Of a stretch of 64,000 nucleotides of DNA, positions 1 through 10,951 are shown piece by piece. The notes beneath the pieces were generated by a model that was not told the origin of the DNA, did no database searches, and saw only the letters and a program-made list of their open reading frames with translations. Source of the stretch: Chrysophaeum taylorii (Eukaryota; Sar; Pelagophyceae; Pelagomonadales; Pelagomonadaceae). The stretch covers positions 1 through 64,000 of the forward strand of contig JAQMWT010000365.1 of assembly GCA_029834535.1 (NCBI GenBank), written 5' to 3'. The position numbers and the translations under genes were made by a program. Numbering within the stretch: position 1 is the stretch's first letter; every line of letters begins with the position of its first letter.

Positions 1-689
1 ATTGCCATTGTCCGTGCCTCCAAGCAATAGTTTCAAGAGCGAGCGCAGGAGGCGAAGAACGTACGGTCCAGAAGCTGTGGCTGTGACGACCCGTCGCGGC
101 AGGATGACGCGCGTGGTGCGTCATACCTTCGCTCCGCGCGAGGCAGCCGTGCAAAGGTGGTGATTCGAGTGTCGTCAGCGCACGAGGCACAATCCAGTCA
201 TGATCGACATGATATTATGACAAGCATCCTCCGAGCAGAATGATGAGGAGCATCAGCTGCGCAACGTAGTCAACGAATTCGAACGAACGGCGCCACATCG
301 CGATTTGCAGGAAACGACGTGATCTCACCACCATCACTGCTACTGAGCAGAAGATGGAGCTTCGAGCGCCTCTTTCATCCTCGCAACCGACCGGCCGGCA
401 GTCCTAGACGACGACGACGACGACGACGACTGGTCCCACTGGCCGTCCCACAACGATTTTTCAACCCACGGCTGCCAAATATGATATTGTGGTCGGAAAA
501 AATATGTCCCCCTCCTTATGCGGACCTGGCCTCACCATTCTTCTCTCTCCCTTGACCCGCCCTACTTGCTTCTACCGTCCGTCCCCTTTGCTGCGCGCGC
601 TTTCGTGCTGCTGCTGCTGCTTCTTCTTGGAGTCCTTTATTTATATTCTGGTCTTTTCTACTTCTTCCGCGCGCTCGCTCGTGATTTTT
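1..689. other. No supported gene at left edge
   Basis: I see no convincing coding sequence here. There is a short ACG-repeat stretch near 407-430 and a CTG/pyrimidine-rich stretch near 605-640. Short open frames exist in several phases but have low-complexity, Arg/Ser-rich translations typical of chance frames in GC-rich DNA. Confidence 0.6.
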
Positions 690-1658
690 TCATCGAGGCT
701 CGTTGCTCACCATAATAGTCGAATTTGACCAGACGCATCGCCCGCCAAGTCCGAATATCACCGAGACAGAGTGTGACGGCGGGGGTTCGCAAAGTGCGGA
801 TGTGGTCGGGATCCTGGCCCAAGCGCTCCAGATGGAGGCGAAGCGCGAGGACGACGGAGGACTGTAGGTCGTTGTCGCCCTTCGCGAAGGCCTCGCGGAA
901 GAGGGCAAGGGCGAGGTCATCATCGCGAGGCTCCCCAGGCCCGACGACTTTAAAATGGCCAAGTTGAAAGCCCCGTTAGGGTCGCCAGCCGCCAGAGCCG
1001 TCCTAAAGAGTCTCGCCGCTCTCGCGGGGTCAAGGCTAAGCCGTAGCCCCTGAGGTGCAAGGCCCCCAGACTCGACAATGCCTGGGCGACACCCTTGCGC
1101 GCAGCGATCGTATAGTAGCGCGGCGAGCGCGGGCTCGTCGTCGAGCTGCAGCTTTCGCCCGAGGTTGTACGCCGCTGGTCCGTGGCCCTTATGCGCCGCG
1201 CGAGACAGAAAGTCGTGCGCGATTTTGTCGGTCCGGAGTGTCCGCCGTCCCGCACAGCCCCGATTGGTAGATTGCGCCGAGCTCGGCTAGCGCGAGGCGT
1301 CGTCTCTCGTCGTCGGCGTGATGTCTTAATAGCTTCAGCAGCTCCTCGTACGACCTCGGCGACGGCGCCCGACAGTAGACGCACTGATCGCTGTGTCCGT
1401 TCTTCCGCACGAACTCCTCGACGCACTCGCGGCACAGCCGCGACGAACAGCATGGAAGGTAGTTCCACCGGTGCCGCTCGACAGGGAGCTCTTCGAAGCA
1501 CACCCGCACTGGGCCTCTTGCGCGGGTGAAGTCAGGACTCTGCAGACGACTTTGTGCTGGGGCCAATGGGCCTTGTGGCACGCCGCGGAGCAGAACCGCG
1601 TGCGGCACGCGCACCGCATCTTTGGGGCTGCGGCGCCGCAGACGCAGAATTCGTCCAT
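690..1658 (-). pseudogene. MYND finger - RING-like - Sel1-repeat protein, frameshifted
   Basis: Read on the minus strand from the ATG at 1658, the first 40 codons give a MYND zinc finger: CVC, then CAC, then FCSAAC, HWPQH and KVVC, matching the C-C-C-C-C-C-H-C spacing. About 100 nt on, in another frame, a RING-like cysteine cluster appears (LPCCSSRLCRECVEEF, then CVYC). Sel1-type helical repeats follow, scattered over three frames: ALAELGAIYQSGL, AHKGHGPAAYNLGRK, ARKGVAQALSSLGALHLRG, ALAAGDPNGAFNLAIL. The domain order is the one found in expanded protein families of pelagophyte algae. At least three frame changes separate recognisable pieces with no convincing introns between them, so I call it a decayed host gene; unannotated micro-introns are the alternative. 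Function in living relatives is presumably protein-protein interaction or ubiquitin ligation (inference). Confidence 0.7.
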
Positions 1659-1753
1659 CTCCTTATTAGTAGGAGTAATAAATAAATAACCCTTCGATCA
1701 TCATCATCATCAGAATTTTACATTGAGGAATTTCCTCTTTTTTGAATTCTGTA

Positions 1754-2840
1754 TCATCCGCTCGGCCCAAGAAAGACCGACCTTGCGCGCTTGTTGCCCG
1801 AGTTGTCCGCGCTCATCTCGTCGGTGGAGATTGTGCGGCCCCTCTTGTCTTTGTCGATGATGAGTTTGGCTTCTTTCGGGACGCCGTCTTTGTCCTTGTC
1901 GGCCTCGTCGTAGAGCGAAAAATCGTGGGCCCAGCCCAGGTGCTTGAGCGTCGCCTCGAAGTTGCGGTAGTGGTCCGCCACGAGCTCGGACCGCTGCTGC
2001 GACGTTGCGCGGGTCGCGTTCTCACGCGCGAGCTGGCTGCCCGTCGCGCGGCTGCGTGCTTGCAGAAGCGCCGGTAGTACCAGTTGTCCCACTTCCTCGT
2101 GCACCACGCGTGGTTTCCTTGGTCATCTCGTCGAGGCTGGCCGTCGTCCAGAACCATGAACAAGGGCGCATGCTTCGTGCCCGCGATGAGGCGCTGGGCA
2201 TAGTCGATGACCGTCCACTTGGAGCGGGGACGAGCATGGTGCGCAAGATGCCGACGAACTTGACGAGCTTGATAAGGGCGTCGGGTGGAAAGTTCATCTC
2301 GGGGCCGCGAGCTTTCATCCCGTCGCCAACCTTCTCCGTCTCCAGGTAGCGTTCGACCGATCGACAGCTGGACGGCGTCGTCGCCGTATAGCTTGCTGGC
2401 CTCCGCCATGATCTCCTTCAGGCCTTGCTTCTTACCCGCCGCCCGGGCTGCAGCCCACTCCGTCGTCACCTTGGACATCCACATCTCTTTGCGCTCCTTG
2501 GCGCTTGTCCCGCACCACCGGGGCTGGCTCCGGCTCGGGCTCCGGCTCCTCCAAGGCCTTCATAGCCTCGAAAAGGCCCGAGGAGTTTTGCTTTATGCAC
2601 TTCACCTCTGTGGACGCGCCTGGGTTTACCGCGCCCAGCTCAGGCTGCCGCGCGACGACAGTCTTGAGCGCCATCGACACCTTCCGCCCAGCCGCACGAC
2701 CGCCGCCGCCGCCCGCTTGACGAGAGAGGTCATCTCCGCCCGCGTCAGCTTCGAGGGCACGTGCGCAGGCTGCACGGCCGCGCGAGCAGGCCGTGGCATT
2801 GCGCATACCAACAACCGTCAGCGTCGAGAACTCGCTCACT
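1754..2840 (-). pseudogene. Frameshifted unknown gene
   Basis: Protein-like segments follow one another on the minus strand but in different frames. In order they are: a basic/Ala-rich start with an EPEPEPEPAP linker (about 2540-2760); a helical piece with AEASKLYGDDAVQLSIG (2350-2484); DALIKLVKFVGILRTML (about 2240-2310); SKWTVIDYAQRLIAG and APLFMVLDDGQ (about 2140-2230); and a C-terminus with YRNFEATLKHLGWAHDFSLY and a charged tail (1754-2050). I recognise no family. The phrase KLYGDDAV loosely resembles TLYGEDAKW in the broken gene at 56.8-58.1 kb, which may indicate a common family but could be chance. At least four frame changes indicate a dead copy. Confidence 0.45.
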
Positions 2841-2935
2841 TCACCAGGTTGTTCACTCAGAGATCCACTTCACTTCACCAATATCCTGTCACTTCACATT
2901 CACGTTATTCACTTCAAATCACTTCACCACAAGTT
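2841..2935 (+). repeat. CACTTCA-rich degenerate repeat
   Basis: Irregular repeats of TTCACTTCA / ATCACTTCAC occur here, including TTCACTTCAAATCACTTCAC. The same 20-mer recurs near 17180, inside a similar CACTTCA-rich patch. It lies just upstream of the truncated Helitron copy at 2997. Confidence 0.6.
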
Positions 2936-2996
2936 GACGATGTCGGAGGTTTTTACGAGTGAGTTCCAGCCACACACACACAGGAAAGGTCGGGAG

Positions 2997-3795
2997 GCAC
3001 GCCTCGTCTTCACAGTCGAGTTTTCAACTCCCTGACAACCAACGGCATGCTGACTTTGATCGCGAGCTTAAAGTCTTCGCAACCTCGACCCGTCGCACGG
3101 CCACTGCAACGGTACCAGATACATGATCGATCGTGTCGTTGTCACCGAGGCTCCTCCAACCTGTATCCCTTAAGGCCCGCCGACGCCAAACGATCACCAA
3201 GAGCCAGGGCCAGACGCCCCGCGAGGTCGGCGTCCTCTTGCCCAAGCCCGTCTTCTGCCACGTCCAGCTCTACGTGGCTCTCTGTCGATCGGCAACCCGA
3301 GGATATCCTTCTAGTCGACGACTCCACCCCCCCACACGTGCTGCGCAATACCGATAAGCCCCCTCCCGGCGTCTACACGCGCACTGTAGGTGCTTACGGG
3401 GACCAGGTGAACTTACTGGGGTTGAGATTGTGAGGGACTGATGTTACCAAGAAACAGGGTGAACCTAACTTATTGACCGGGGTGAACTTACGTGGGGGGT
3501 GCGGATCAAGTGAACTTAGATGGGGTTTTGAGAGTAAACTCAAGGTTAGCGCGTGTGCGTGTGTTTACTGGGGGTTTAGAGTACACTCAAAGGTTAGCGG
3601 CGGTGTGCGGATCAAAGCAGCTTAGAATGGGCGGTGGGGAGCGCGCGAGCGACGAGCTCGAAGGAGTGGTGTGAGCACGAGTGGGTTTACGCCGAACTTA
3701 CTGGGGTTAGAGATTTGGACTAGGTGAACTTACTGACCAGGTGAACTTACTGGGGTTAGAGATTGGGACTAGGTGAACTTACTGGCCTGCACTTG
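2997..3795 (+). mobile_element. Helitron copy E1, 5'-truncated
   Basis: This is the 3' part of the Helitron family that forms the clusters at 12.8-15.6 and 43.4-51.2 kb. Homology begins around GCCTCG at about 2997, and the copy ends with the family terminus GGCCTGCACTTG at 3795, followed by T. The left half encodes remnants of the Helitron Pif1-type helicase: LRNLDPSHGHCNGTRYMIDR (about 3078-3135) and, in a shifted frame, SQGQTPREVGVLLPKPVF and HVQLYVALCR (about 3200-3290). The right half consists of many copies of the subterminal motif AGGTGAACTTACTGGG. The 5' end (TCCTAACTACTAATCGACAG plus the TGTT/TGTC tract) is missing. Several frame breaks make it non-coding. Confidence 0.85.
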
Positions 3796-4002
3796 TATCA
3801 GTTTAAAACTCCAATAATTCAGGAGAGTTTTCGGTTTTGGATCGCCACGTCATGCCACGTAAGCATATCCACCCATTTTCTTGACCACAACGCGCTCGCC
3901 ACCGACCCCGCCGCGCGCGGGTAGGCGGCTCTGCTAACGCGAGCGCCCGAGAACGCACGTGCCGCATCGACGCCGGGGCTGGCGCGCTGGCTGGCCCCCG
4001 CA

Positions 4003-4505
4003 TTATCCGTCGACGCCGCGGCTGGCGCGCTGGCTGGCCCAATCATTATCCGTCAACGCGCACCACTGGGCGTACTGATGGTTGACGTCGTCTACCGTCA
4101 TGTTGAAGAGTATTGGCGCGTAGTTGGTACGGAAGGCCTCGGCCTTAGGGAGAACTCGAGGTAGGCTCCGTTCAGGGACTTGATTCTCTTGATGAAGAAC
4201 AGCGTGTTGACCACGATGAACGGCTGGGCGTTGGCGACGAGGAACTCGGTGATGTTCTTCGGTGATGGCGGCTGCGCGTTTCGAGTCGCAGGCGTCGGTA
4301 TGCCCATCAAACCTCCGCTGCTTGGACTTCGATTGAGCTGCTGGGCGGAGCTGGATCTTCCCGACTTCGACGACACTGACTCCGCGGTGCGAAGATCGTG
4401 GGCCTCCGCCGACCATGTAGTCTTGCGCACGTAATCTGACTCCTGGAGCACCGACGTGATTTTTTTTGGAAAGGCCTCGCTTGACCTCTTCAGACGTGCA
4501 CTCAC
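4003..4505 (-). pseudogene. Unknown gene fragment, frameshifted
   Basis: Two protein-like pieces lie in adjacent frames on the minus strand: one with NITEFLVANAQPFIVVNTLF then FIKRIKSLNGAYLE (about 4160-4270), and one with AEAFRTNYAPILFNMTVDDV then NHQYAQWCALTDN (about 4050-4150). They join by a single frame change. Upstream is a Ser-rich stretch. No family is recognised. A short direct repeat (GGCTGGCGCGCTGGCTGGCC) occurs twice at about 3975-4040, just past the end. Probably a decayed host gene; a short intron at the frame change cannot be excluded. Confidence 0.35.
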
Positions 4506-6395
4506 TAAAAAACTACATGCTTAGTTCACTCCGCCGCCTTGAACGTCTTCGCTTGACGCCGCAACCAGAGGCCGCGCACATTCAGTTAGTAGTTCCATCC
4601 TCGTTCTGGTGCCGCTCGATCACGTGAGAGCGAACATCACTCTTCGGACGCCCGCCCGACATCGTCACCTTCCGCCGGCCTGCGCCTCAGCAGCGCTGCA
4701 CCTCTTCAGAAAAGTAGCGCGCAGCAAGACGCCTAGCGCATGCCGTTTTCGAGTTTTTGTCAGGTTTTTATAAATAATTAACCAGGAAAAATATCGGTCC
4801 AAAACCGAGCTTTATTCGGCGGAGTGTTTAGCCTTAATTTTAACTTAAGGATCGGTCTAAAAGGAGCTATAGTTATGTGCGCGATTGGTCACACTCCCAT
4901 TGCAATTCAAACGGGCTCTACAGCAGCACGTGTGGCGACAAACGCCGACCACCTCGAGCTAAAGAGCCATGCACACTGTAGTCGGAATGAGCTGGCCACG
5001 GGTAGGGAATCTCGCCAGGCAGAATTCTACCGAACTTCCAGCTTCCCTCTTATCCGCAAATCGGCCAAAAAACGTCGGATTTAATCTCGAGCTCGTGCCG
5101 ATGATACGAGGCGAGCCGTTTAGATGTCAAGACACCCGGTGCCTCCCCATCGCGAAGCCATCCTCATCTCGAAATCACCTCCATCAGCACAAACTCGGAG
5201 AGTGTCGATCACCGTGAGGCTGCTCGCTAGGATAGCCCAGGGACGAGTCGAAGAATCGCACCTGCCAGAGTGCCATGCCTTCTGCATCGTATTGCGGCCG
5301 ACAACGCCCCGTCGATGAGCACTACTCGGGGCAGATTTGCGCCGTCGCCTAGCTCCGGACTCGAACGACGGGTCGACCGCACGCCGCGAGGACCGTGCGC
5401 CGTTGCCCGAGTTTCGACGGACGAGGATTCTCGATGTCGCATGGCTCGGCAAACTCGACCAGCCCAATTACAAATCGTGGGGTCTCGTGTTTTCGAAATG
5501 GTCAGCGACACACTGTAGCTACGCTTTGCTCGAAGCACGTCGAGGGTGCAACACGCCTCGAGGGCGCGACAACCGAGGGCGCAACATGAAAGATCAGTGT
5601 CGCGCGGGTCGTGGACGGGTCTCCTCCGTACCCTCTCAATCTTTCCGCGCAAACCCCTCACCAGCATCATCAATACGAGCCCCGAGAATCTTGCTGACCA
5701 TTGTGAAGCGGTGGGCGTTGGGCAGGACGCGCAACACTCAGTCGCTGAAATTGATAGAGCGATTTTCGAAGTAATAGTTAATAATACTACTTTAGGCGGC
5801 GGGGCTTGTGCGATTTGGTAGGCAGCAAGCGACGAGAAGGAATGACGGCGTTGTGTGGAAGTTGCCAGAGTTTAGAGAGAGACGTGCCGCAGAAGCCGCT
5901 GCGCCATCGCCCCTCCTGCATTAATGGCGGCTTTGGCCAATAAAAAGCCTATCATCACGAATTGACGCGACGTGTGACGCGCGACGGCCCATCAGTGTCC
6001 GTTTGTTGTTCGTTCGTTTGTTTGTTCCGGCGTCGTGCCAGCACAACATCTCCAGGATTCGGCGGGCACAAACAGACACGACAGTTTTCACGAGTTTTCT
6101 TCGCTAAGATGCAGAATAATGCATGTTGAGTAGGTGCAACGGATCGCGCAGCGACGTGGCAGAAGACACGGAACCAACCCCTGAAGACTCTGAAGTCCGC
6201 CAGGGAATCAACCCCTGAAGTCCGCACCTTAAAAGGCCTGAGGCGGACCGTACACATGACTCCGAGTATTACACAGGAGAGAGGTGAGAAGGAGGTGGGG
6301 GACCCTCCCCCACGAGAGGTAGGCGCGGAGATGCCGTCCAGTTTGACGAACGGGCGCAAGCGGGGAGGAAGTACATGTTGGGTGAGGTAAACAGT
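4506..6395. other. Mostly non-coding; weak relic coding signal at 5.1-5.8 kb
   Basis: From 4506 to about 5100 I see nothing coding. Between 5120 and 5774 several overlapping frames on both strands stay open, for example a plus-strand frame with GKLDQPNYKSWGLVFSKW (about 5445-5510), but no frame gives a convincing domain and all look fragmentary. From 5775 to 6395 there is AT-richer intergenic sequence, including a short direct repeat of CCCCTGAAGTCCGC-type phrases near 6178-6222. Confidence 0.45.
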
Positions 6396-6875
6396 TCACT
6401 CGGCGGAGGTCTTGGCAAAGGCGGTAACAACCGTCTGCTTGGTGACAGAGTAAGCGTTGAGGAGGGATTCCTTGCCCTGGTCGTACTTCTCGACAACGGT
6501 GTCCTTGGTCTTCAAGAGCGTGAGCTTTGTCTCGTCATAAGTTGCGGCGAGCTTGGCTTGAGCCTCGTCGATGCCCTTGCGGCTGCCCATCGCGTCGTAC
6601 TTGGCTTTGACGGTGTCCTTGGTGGTCTCGACAGTCTTGAGAGTCGTCTCGGCGACTGGGTCGACGTACTTCCGGTCGATGTCAGCAAGGAAGGCGTCAA
6701 AGGAGTCGACGCCGGCTTTGGCGAGGGCGGCGGACATGGCCGTCTCGGCCTTGGGGAGCGCCGACGCGAGCACCGGGTACTCCTTAAGCTTGAGCCAGCC
6801 CGACTTGGAGAGCCGGAACGCGACCTGGAGGACCTCGTACGTCGGAGTCTCGGGAGCTTCCGCTTTGGCAGCCAT
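6396..6875 (-). CDS. Small amphipathic-helix protein (159 aa), perilipin/LEA-like
   Basis: A clean frame from ATG 6875 (context GCAG-ATG-GC) to TGA at 6396 gives 159 residues. After a short Ala/Pro/Glu leader (MAAKAEAPETPTYEVLQVAF) the protein is nearly all predicted helix. It contains loosely repeated 11-residue-like phrases: TTLKTVETTKDTVKAKYD, LAATYDETKLTLLKTKDTVV, EKYDQGKESLLNAYSVTKQT. Such Lys/Thr/Val-rich amphipathic repeats are typical of lipid-droplet coat proteins (perilipin-like) and LEA-type proteins that lie on membranes. No signal peptide or membrane span is visible. A role on lipid droplets or plastid membranes is inference; the sequence alone does not settle the family. Codon use is GC-rich and regular, which supports a living gene. 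Confidence 0.7.
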   Translation of the reverse strand: MAAKAEAPETPTYEVLQVAFRLSKSGWLKLKEYPVLASALPKAETAMSAALAKAGVDSFDAFLADIDRKYVDPVAETTLKTVETTKDTVKAKYDAMGSRKGIDEAQAKLAATYDETKLTLLKTKDTVVEKYDQGKESLLNAYSVTKQTVVTAFAKTSAE

Positions 6876-7333
6876 CTGCGATAAACTTGCGAAAATTGCG
6901 CTCAAACACCGGGGCTACGTGGCGCACCAAACGGAAGTTTCTCGGTATACGGTTCGCGACCCGTTATTATTCCGTTAAGTCAACTACATTATGATTCCGT
7001 TGAATTCTCTGGTGCGTGGCCGTTATGTTTCCGTTCAATCAACGGATAGTCGTACTGTACGTGTCACCACGGTCACGAGCGTGCCGCCATTGTCGCAGGC
7101 GCCGATGTTGGACAGAGGCAGGAAGAGGCATCCCGGAACCCAGACTTAGGTGTCCGTGCTGACGACGCACGAGGTCGCAATTTCAACTCGCAGTACTTGC
7201 GCCAAATACAACGCGACGAGGGGTGCGCCGTTCGAGTTTTGGGTGACGTTGTGCTAGCGGTCGAGGATCGCCTCTTGCCATTCGGCCACGTCGTCCGCCG
7301 AGCAACTCATCGCCGAAGCTCGTGTCTCGAGAG

Positions 7334-7357
7334 CTAACTAACTAACTAACTAACTAG
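7334..7357. repeat. (AACT)n microsatellite
   Basis: About six uninterrupted units of AACT. The surrounding 6906-7370 stretch holds no gene I can support. Confidence 0.9.
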
Positions 7358-7377
7358 AGGCTAGCCCAATGAATGGT

Positions 7378-7772
7378 TCATAGGCTCGTGGCGCGTGGGA
7401 AAAGGGTCACCGGGATGCAAACATGCGTTGGTACTTGTCCTTTCCAATACCCGGGGAGCGAATCACGCCGAGATGTCCGTCTGCCCGGAGCTCGCGCCGA
7501 CATCCTGTCGCGACGGCGCCTCGAGCCACACCGTCTCTTGCAACGACTTAATTCACTCGCAAGAGGCGCTCGAATTCGCTCGGATCCTGGCGGATGATCT
7601 TGGGACAACACGACGACCTCGTCACCCACGGCGTGTCCTTCAAGATCGAGCTCTGGTCGTGGTGAGCGAACATGTCCGCGTCGGGGAGGTACATCGTCGC
7701 AACCATGTAGTCGTTCGTGCCATACGCTTCTCCGGACGATTCCGATCGTGACCCGCACACACTATATCTCAA
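7378..7772 (-). pseudogene. Unknown gene fragment
   Basis: On the minus strand, 7548-7772 translates to a protein-like segment with EAYGTNDYMVATMYLPDADM, FAHHDQSSILKDTPWVTRSS and CPKIIRQDPSEFERLLRVN, ending at a stop. Downstream sequence keeps coding-like composition in other frames. No family is recognised. Its position directly left of an (AATCG)n tract and the LINE relic suggests a host gene piece left behind by insertion, but this is a guess. Confidence 0.3.
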
Positions 7773-7801
7773 ATTATTTTGGAGAAAAAGAGCAGTGTGA
7801 A

Positions 7802-7824
7802 TGGAATCGAATCGAATCGAACCT
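7802..7824. repeat. (AATCG)n tract, left of LINE relic
   Basis: GGAATCGAATCGAATCGAAC. Its reverse-complement counterpart, with the same pentamer, sits at about 10776-10805, so the two tracts bracket the LINE relic in inverted orientation. Confidence 0.8.
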
Positions 7825-8224
7825 CACGTATAATCTTCAAGCACCCACACGCAAACCCCACTCTAAGCAGTCGACCTTTAAGACCTTGGATTGCCCTGTC
7901 TCCCTGTACAGTAGCGGGGACAAAAGCGGTTGCCTCTGAACCAAGTCCCGACCTCTCTCTCCTCGACCGCCATCTTCTCACCCTCCTCTTACTTTACGTT
8001 CTGCACTTCTCTTGCGCCTCTCCCCAACAAAATGCGGTCTTTTTGGTGTTCTCACCTTGATTCTCTTTGCGTTCCCGCCACTCCCTGCCTCTCCCGCTTA
8101 CTTTGCCTTTTTGTTTTCCCTTCATCGCCGTCCTCTGCGGTCGTCTTTAGTCTTCTCACCTTTTGTGTTTCTCTTCCATCGAGCGATCATCCTTTCTGGC
8201 TCTCTGAGCCTGAGAGTTGCTAGC

Positions 8225-10160
8225 CTTAATAACAGCCAAACGCACGACGCAAATGTCCTGGCTCCTCTTACACGAGAGGAGTGGGACCTTTACTGGTCTA
8301 CGCGGCGTTCCGCAAAACACCAGGCCTCTCTGGTGTCACGGTTGACATGGTTAAAGACGATCCAGAGCAATACGACGACCTTTTGCGTCTACTCAATGCT
8401 GCTTGCGCGACGCGTCATTCATTCCGAGAATGGAAGGAGCGGGCTATTGTTCCAATCCCAAATATCACCGGCAATCCGAGAGTAGAGATGTCGCGTCCTA
8501 TCACCCTGTTGGACACCATCATGAAGGCCTGCTGGTCGGTGATCTTTGGCCGCATTACACCTATCTGGGAACATTGCAAAATTTTCGATGCCGGGCAAAA
8601 TGGTCCACGGGCTGGTAGTGTCGTTCCGACGCCGCTCGCAATCGCTGTGTCTTTATCTGAATTGGCCCATGCGGACCATGTGCCCTTGCTTGCAGTTACC
8701 CAAGACATTTCGAAGGCCTACGATAGTGTTCCTGTTTGGTTAGGCAGGGAGATGCCCTTACGTCGCTTTGAATTACCCGACTCTTTTATCGACTACAAAC
8801 TACTACAGGATGTTGGTAATCGGGCACAGGTGGTCACAGCGTACGGCACGTCAACATCCCTCTTGGGGGACGATGAGGGATCCTTCTCCTTTGCCCGCGG
8901 TACTACCCAAGGTGCGTCCGAATCACCTAGTATTTGGTAGGCATTTTATTCTATACTGCCAGATATGCAAACGGGACCTCGTCTTGTTCTCGAGGGCCAT
9001 CTCGAAGTCACAGGGTCGGGATTGGGGCGCCCTGCCGAGTTTGGTTCTACTCATGTTCCCACTCTTGCCACCAATGACCTCACTCGCACCAGGGCCGGCT
9101 TATGCTTTGTTGCTCATGTTTTGTGGTATTCGAGTACGCGCCGCGGCTTGGAGCTACGGGTCAGTGTTTGCAACTCTTCTTTGGGTTCTTCGCAATCCAA
9201 TTCAACATCACGAAAACCAAAGCGCTGGGACTCGAGTGGTTCAAGGGCCCCCTCGATGTCGCGGCACAGAACTGGCGGCCTTGGGTGTACGATACCGCCG
9301 TGTTATTTCGCCATGGACGCTTACAGCTCGGTGTTGATGACCCGGGTCACATTGGGCCTTTATCAGCCAAACATGGTGAAATTTCAGTTATTCCTTTTGA
9401 CCGCGGTGTGCGGTACCTGGGGATCCAGTGGTCTCCCGCTAGTGAGTATCTTGCAGATTCAATTCGTCATATTGTCGACGTCTTTGTGGCTAAGCTACTT
9501 GCCGTTCCGGTATCCCCGGATAGCTCACACGCTACCTTCTTGACCAAGTGCTCTGGAGCAAGCTTGCCTATCGTTTTCGTTTTGAACGTTTCGAACAGCG
9601 CTTTGTGGATTCACTTCAACGTGAAGTGGGGTCTCTGTTGTTGAAGCGAGCACGTTTGGGCGAACGAACTAATCGGCTGGTTTTACAAACACCCGGAAAC
9701 CTCGGAGGTGCCGGCTTACCATCCTGTGTTGACAAAATTCATGTGGATCGCCTGGAGTGGATGGCGCGTTTGTTGCATCGGGGTGGCCTCGCGACACGTT
9801 TGATAGAGGCGCTCATTCGTCAGGCTCAAATGCGTTTTGGCGCCAGTTCCCCCGTCTTCGAATCCAGCCATACTGCAATTGCCAAATGGATCACCTCTAT
9901 TGCCACGGACCGCACACGTTTCGGGCGGGTGGAGGGCACCATCGTATGGGCCAGTGCAAATGACGTGCAACTTACTGGGGGTGGTCCGCTCCCTGGCTCC
10001 GCTGCTCCATCTGATCGCACTGTTGTCGATCTTGCGCTCGCTGTTGGTTGGCCGGTCCCTGATATTGTCAAGCTGCGCGCGGGTGTGCCGCGAGAACGAG
10101 GTCTGGTGGTCCACGTCCTTCCTCGCGGCGGACGGATATACCTTCCATGACGCATGTATA
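8225..10160 (+). mobile_element. LINE (non-LTR retrotransposon) reverse-transcriptase relic
   Basis: The best-preserved frame (8281-8940) has the LINE RT order: TPGLSGVTVDMVKD; W.KERAIVPIPNITG; RPITLLDTIMKACW; FDAGQNGPRAGSVVPTP; the motif-A region LLAVTQDISKAYDSVP with its Asp; then TTQGASESP (motif B). A stop follows. Beyond it, in a second frame, comes the region where FADD-VLWYSS is expected but the sequence reads FVAHVLWYSS, so the catalytic Asp pair is not visible. Then KALGLEWFK, GVRYLGIQW (the post-palm YLG motif) and a C-terminal thumb/connector region (9548-10150) appear in further frames. At least three frame changes and the altered active site make it dead. No endonuclease domain is visible to the left, so the copy is probably 5'-truncated. 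Clade not assigned. Confidence 0.8.
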
Positions 10161-10420
10161 CTTGCTTCAGCGGTGGACCGTACTTGGTTCGTCGCGCGCT
10201 TGAAGACAATACTCCATGTGGATGCTACCGGCCTCGTTGGGCCCGAATTTCGGGCCGATCGCACCATGGCAGGTATCATCCGTGGTGACGTTGCCTTGTG
10301 CATGCTCGGCCACGTGCGCATAGTTGAGGCGCAAGACACGGATGGTGATAACGCGCTTGTCTGTAAATTGGAATCCACACCACCTGGACATCGTTGCCGA
10401 TGCGTCTTCAGCGCCACTTT

Positions 10421-10530
10421 GAGTGAGAGAGTGGGCGAGTGAGCGAGTGAGAGAGTGGGAGAGTGAGTGAGTGAGTGAGTGAGTGAGTGAGCGAGTGAGT
10501 GAGTGAGTGAGTGAGTGAGCGAGTGAATGA
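10421..10530. repeat. (GAGT)n tract
   Basis: About 110 nt of GAGT/GAGC/GAGA repeats. It starts about 260 nt after the last clear LINE coding sequence and could be the LINE's simple-repeat 3' tail, or an independent microsatellite. Confidence 0.85.
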
Positions 10531-10775
10531 GTTAGCTCGCTCCTTGGCGATCGTTCAGAAACCGGCTCGTGGTACGTAACTTCCCGCATGGACACTATGT
10601 ATCGGTTTTGAGCGAAGGCACTCGAACGCGATCTTGGTCCCTACGTTGTTCCGACAAAAGAATAATGCGTAATTCGACGTCGGCAGCAAGATTCGGCTTT
10701 GTGGTAAAGGGGGCACACTGCGTGTTCTCGACCCAGGATCCTCAACCTCTCTAATTGCGTGAAACCCGCTGGACT

Positions 10776-10805
10776 TGATTGGATTCGATTCGATTCGATT
10801 GAACA
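10776..10805. repeat. (ATTCG)n tract, right of LINE relic
   Basis: TTGGATTCGATTCGATTCGA, the reverse complement of the pentamer tract at 7802-7824. Confidence 0.8.
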
Positions 10806-10951
10806 AGGTGGTGGGTGGACAAGAAGACCCCTCGAATGTTTCGGTCTTTTGAAGTATAAAGTAATGACCGAAGTACAAGTAATAAATGAGGGGGTAAGGA
10901 TAATATAAATAAGCAAACCCTCGTTGCTGTTGTTGTTGTTGTTGTTCGAAG

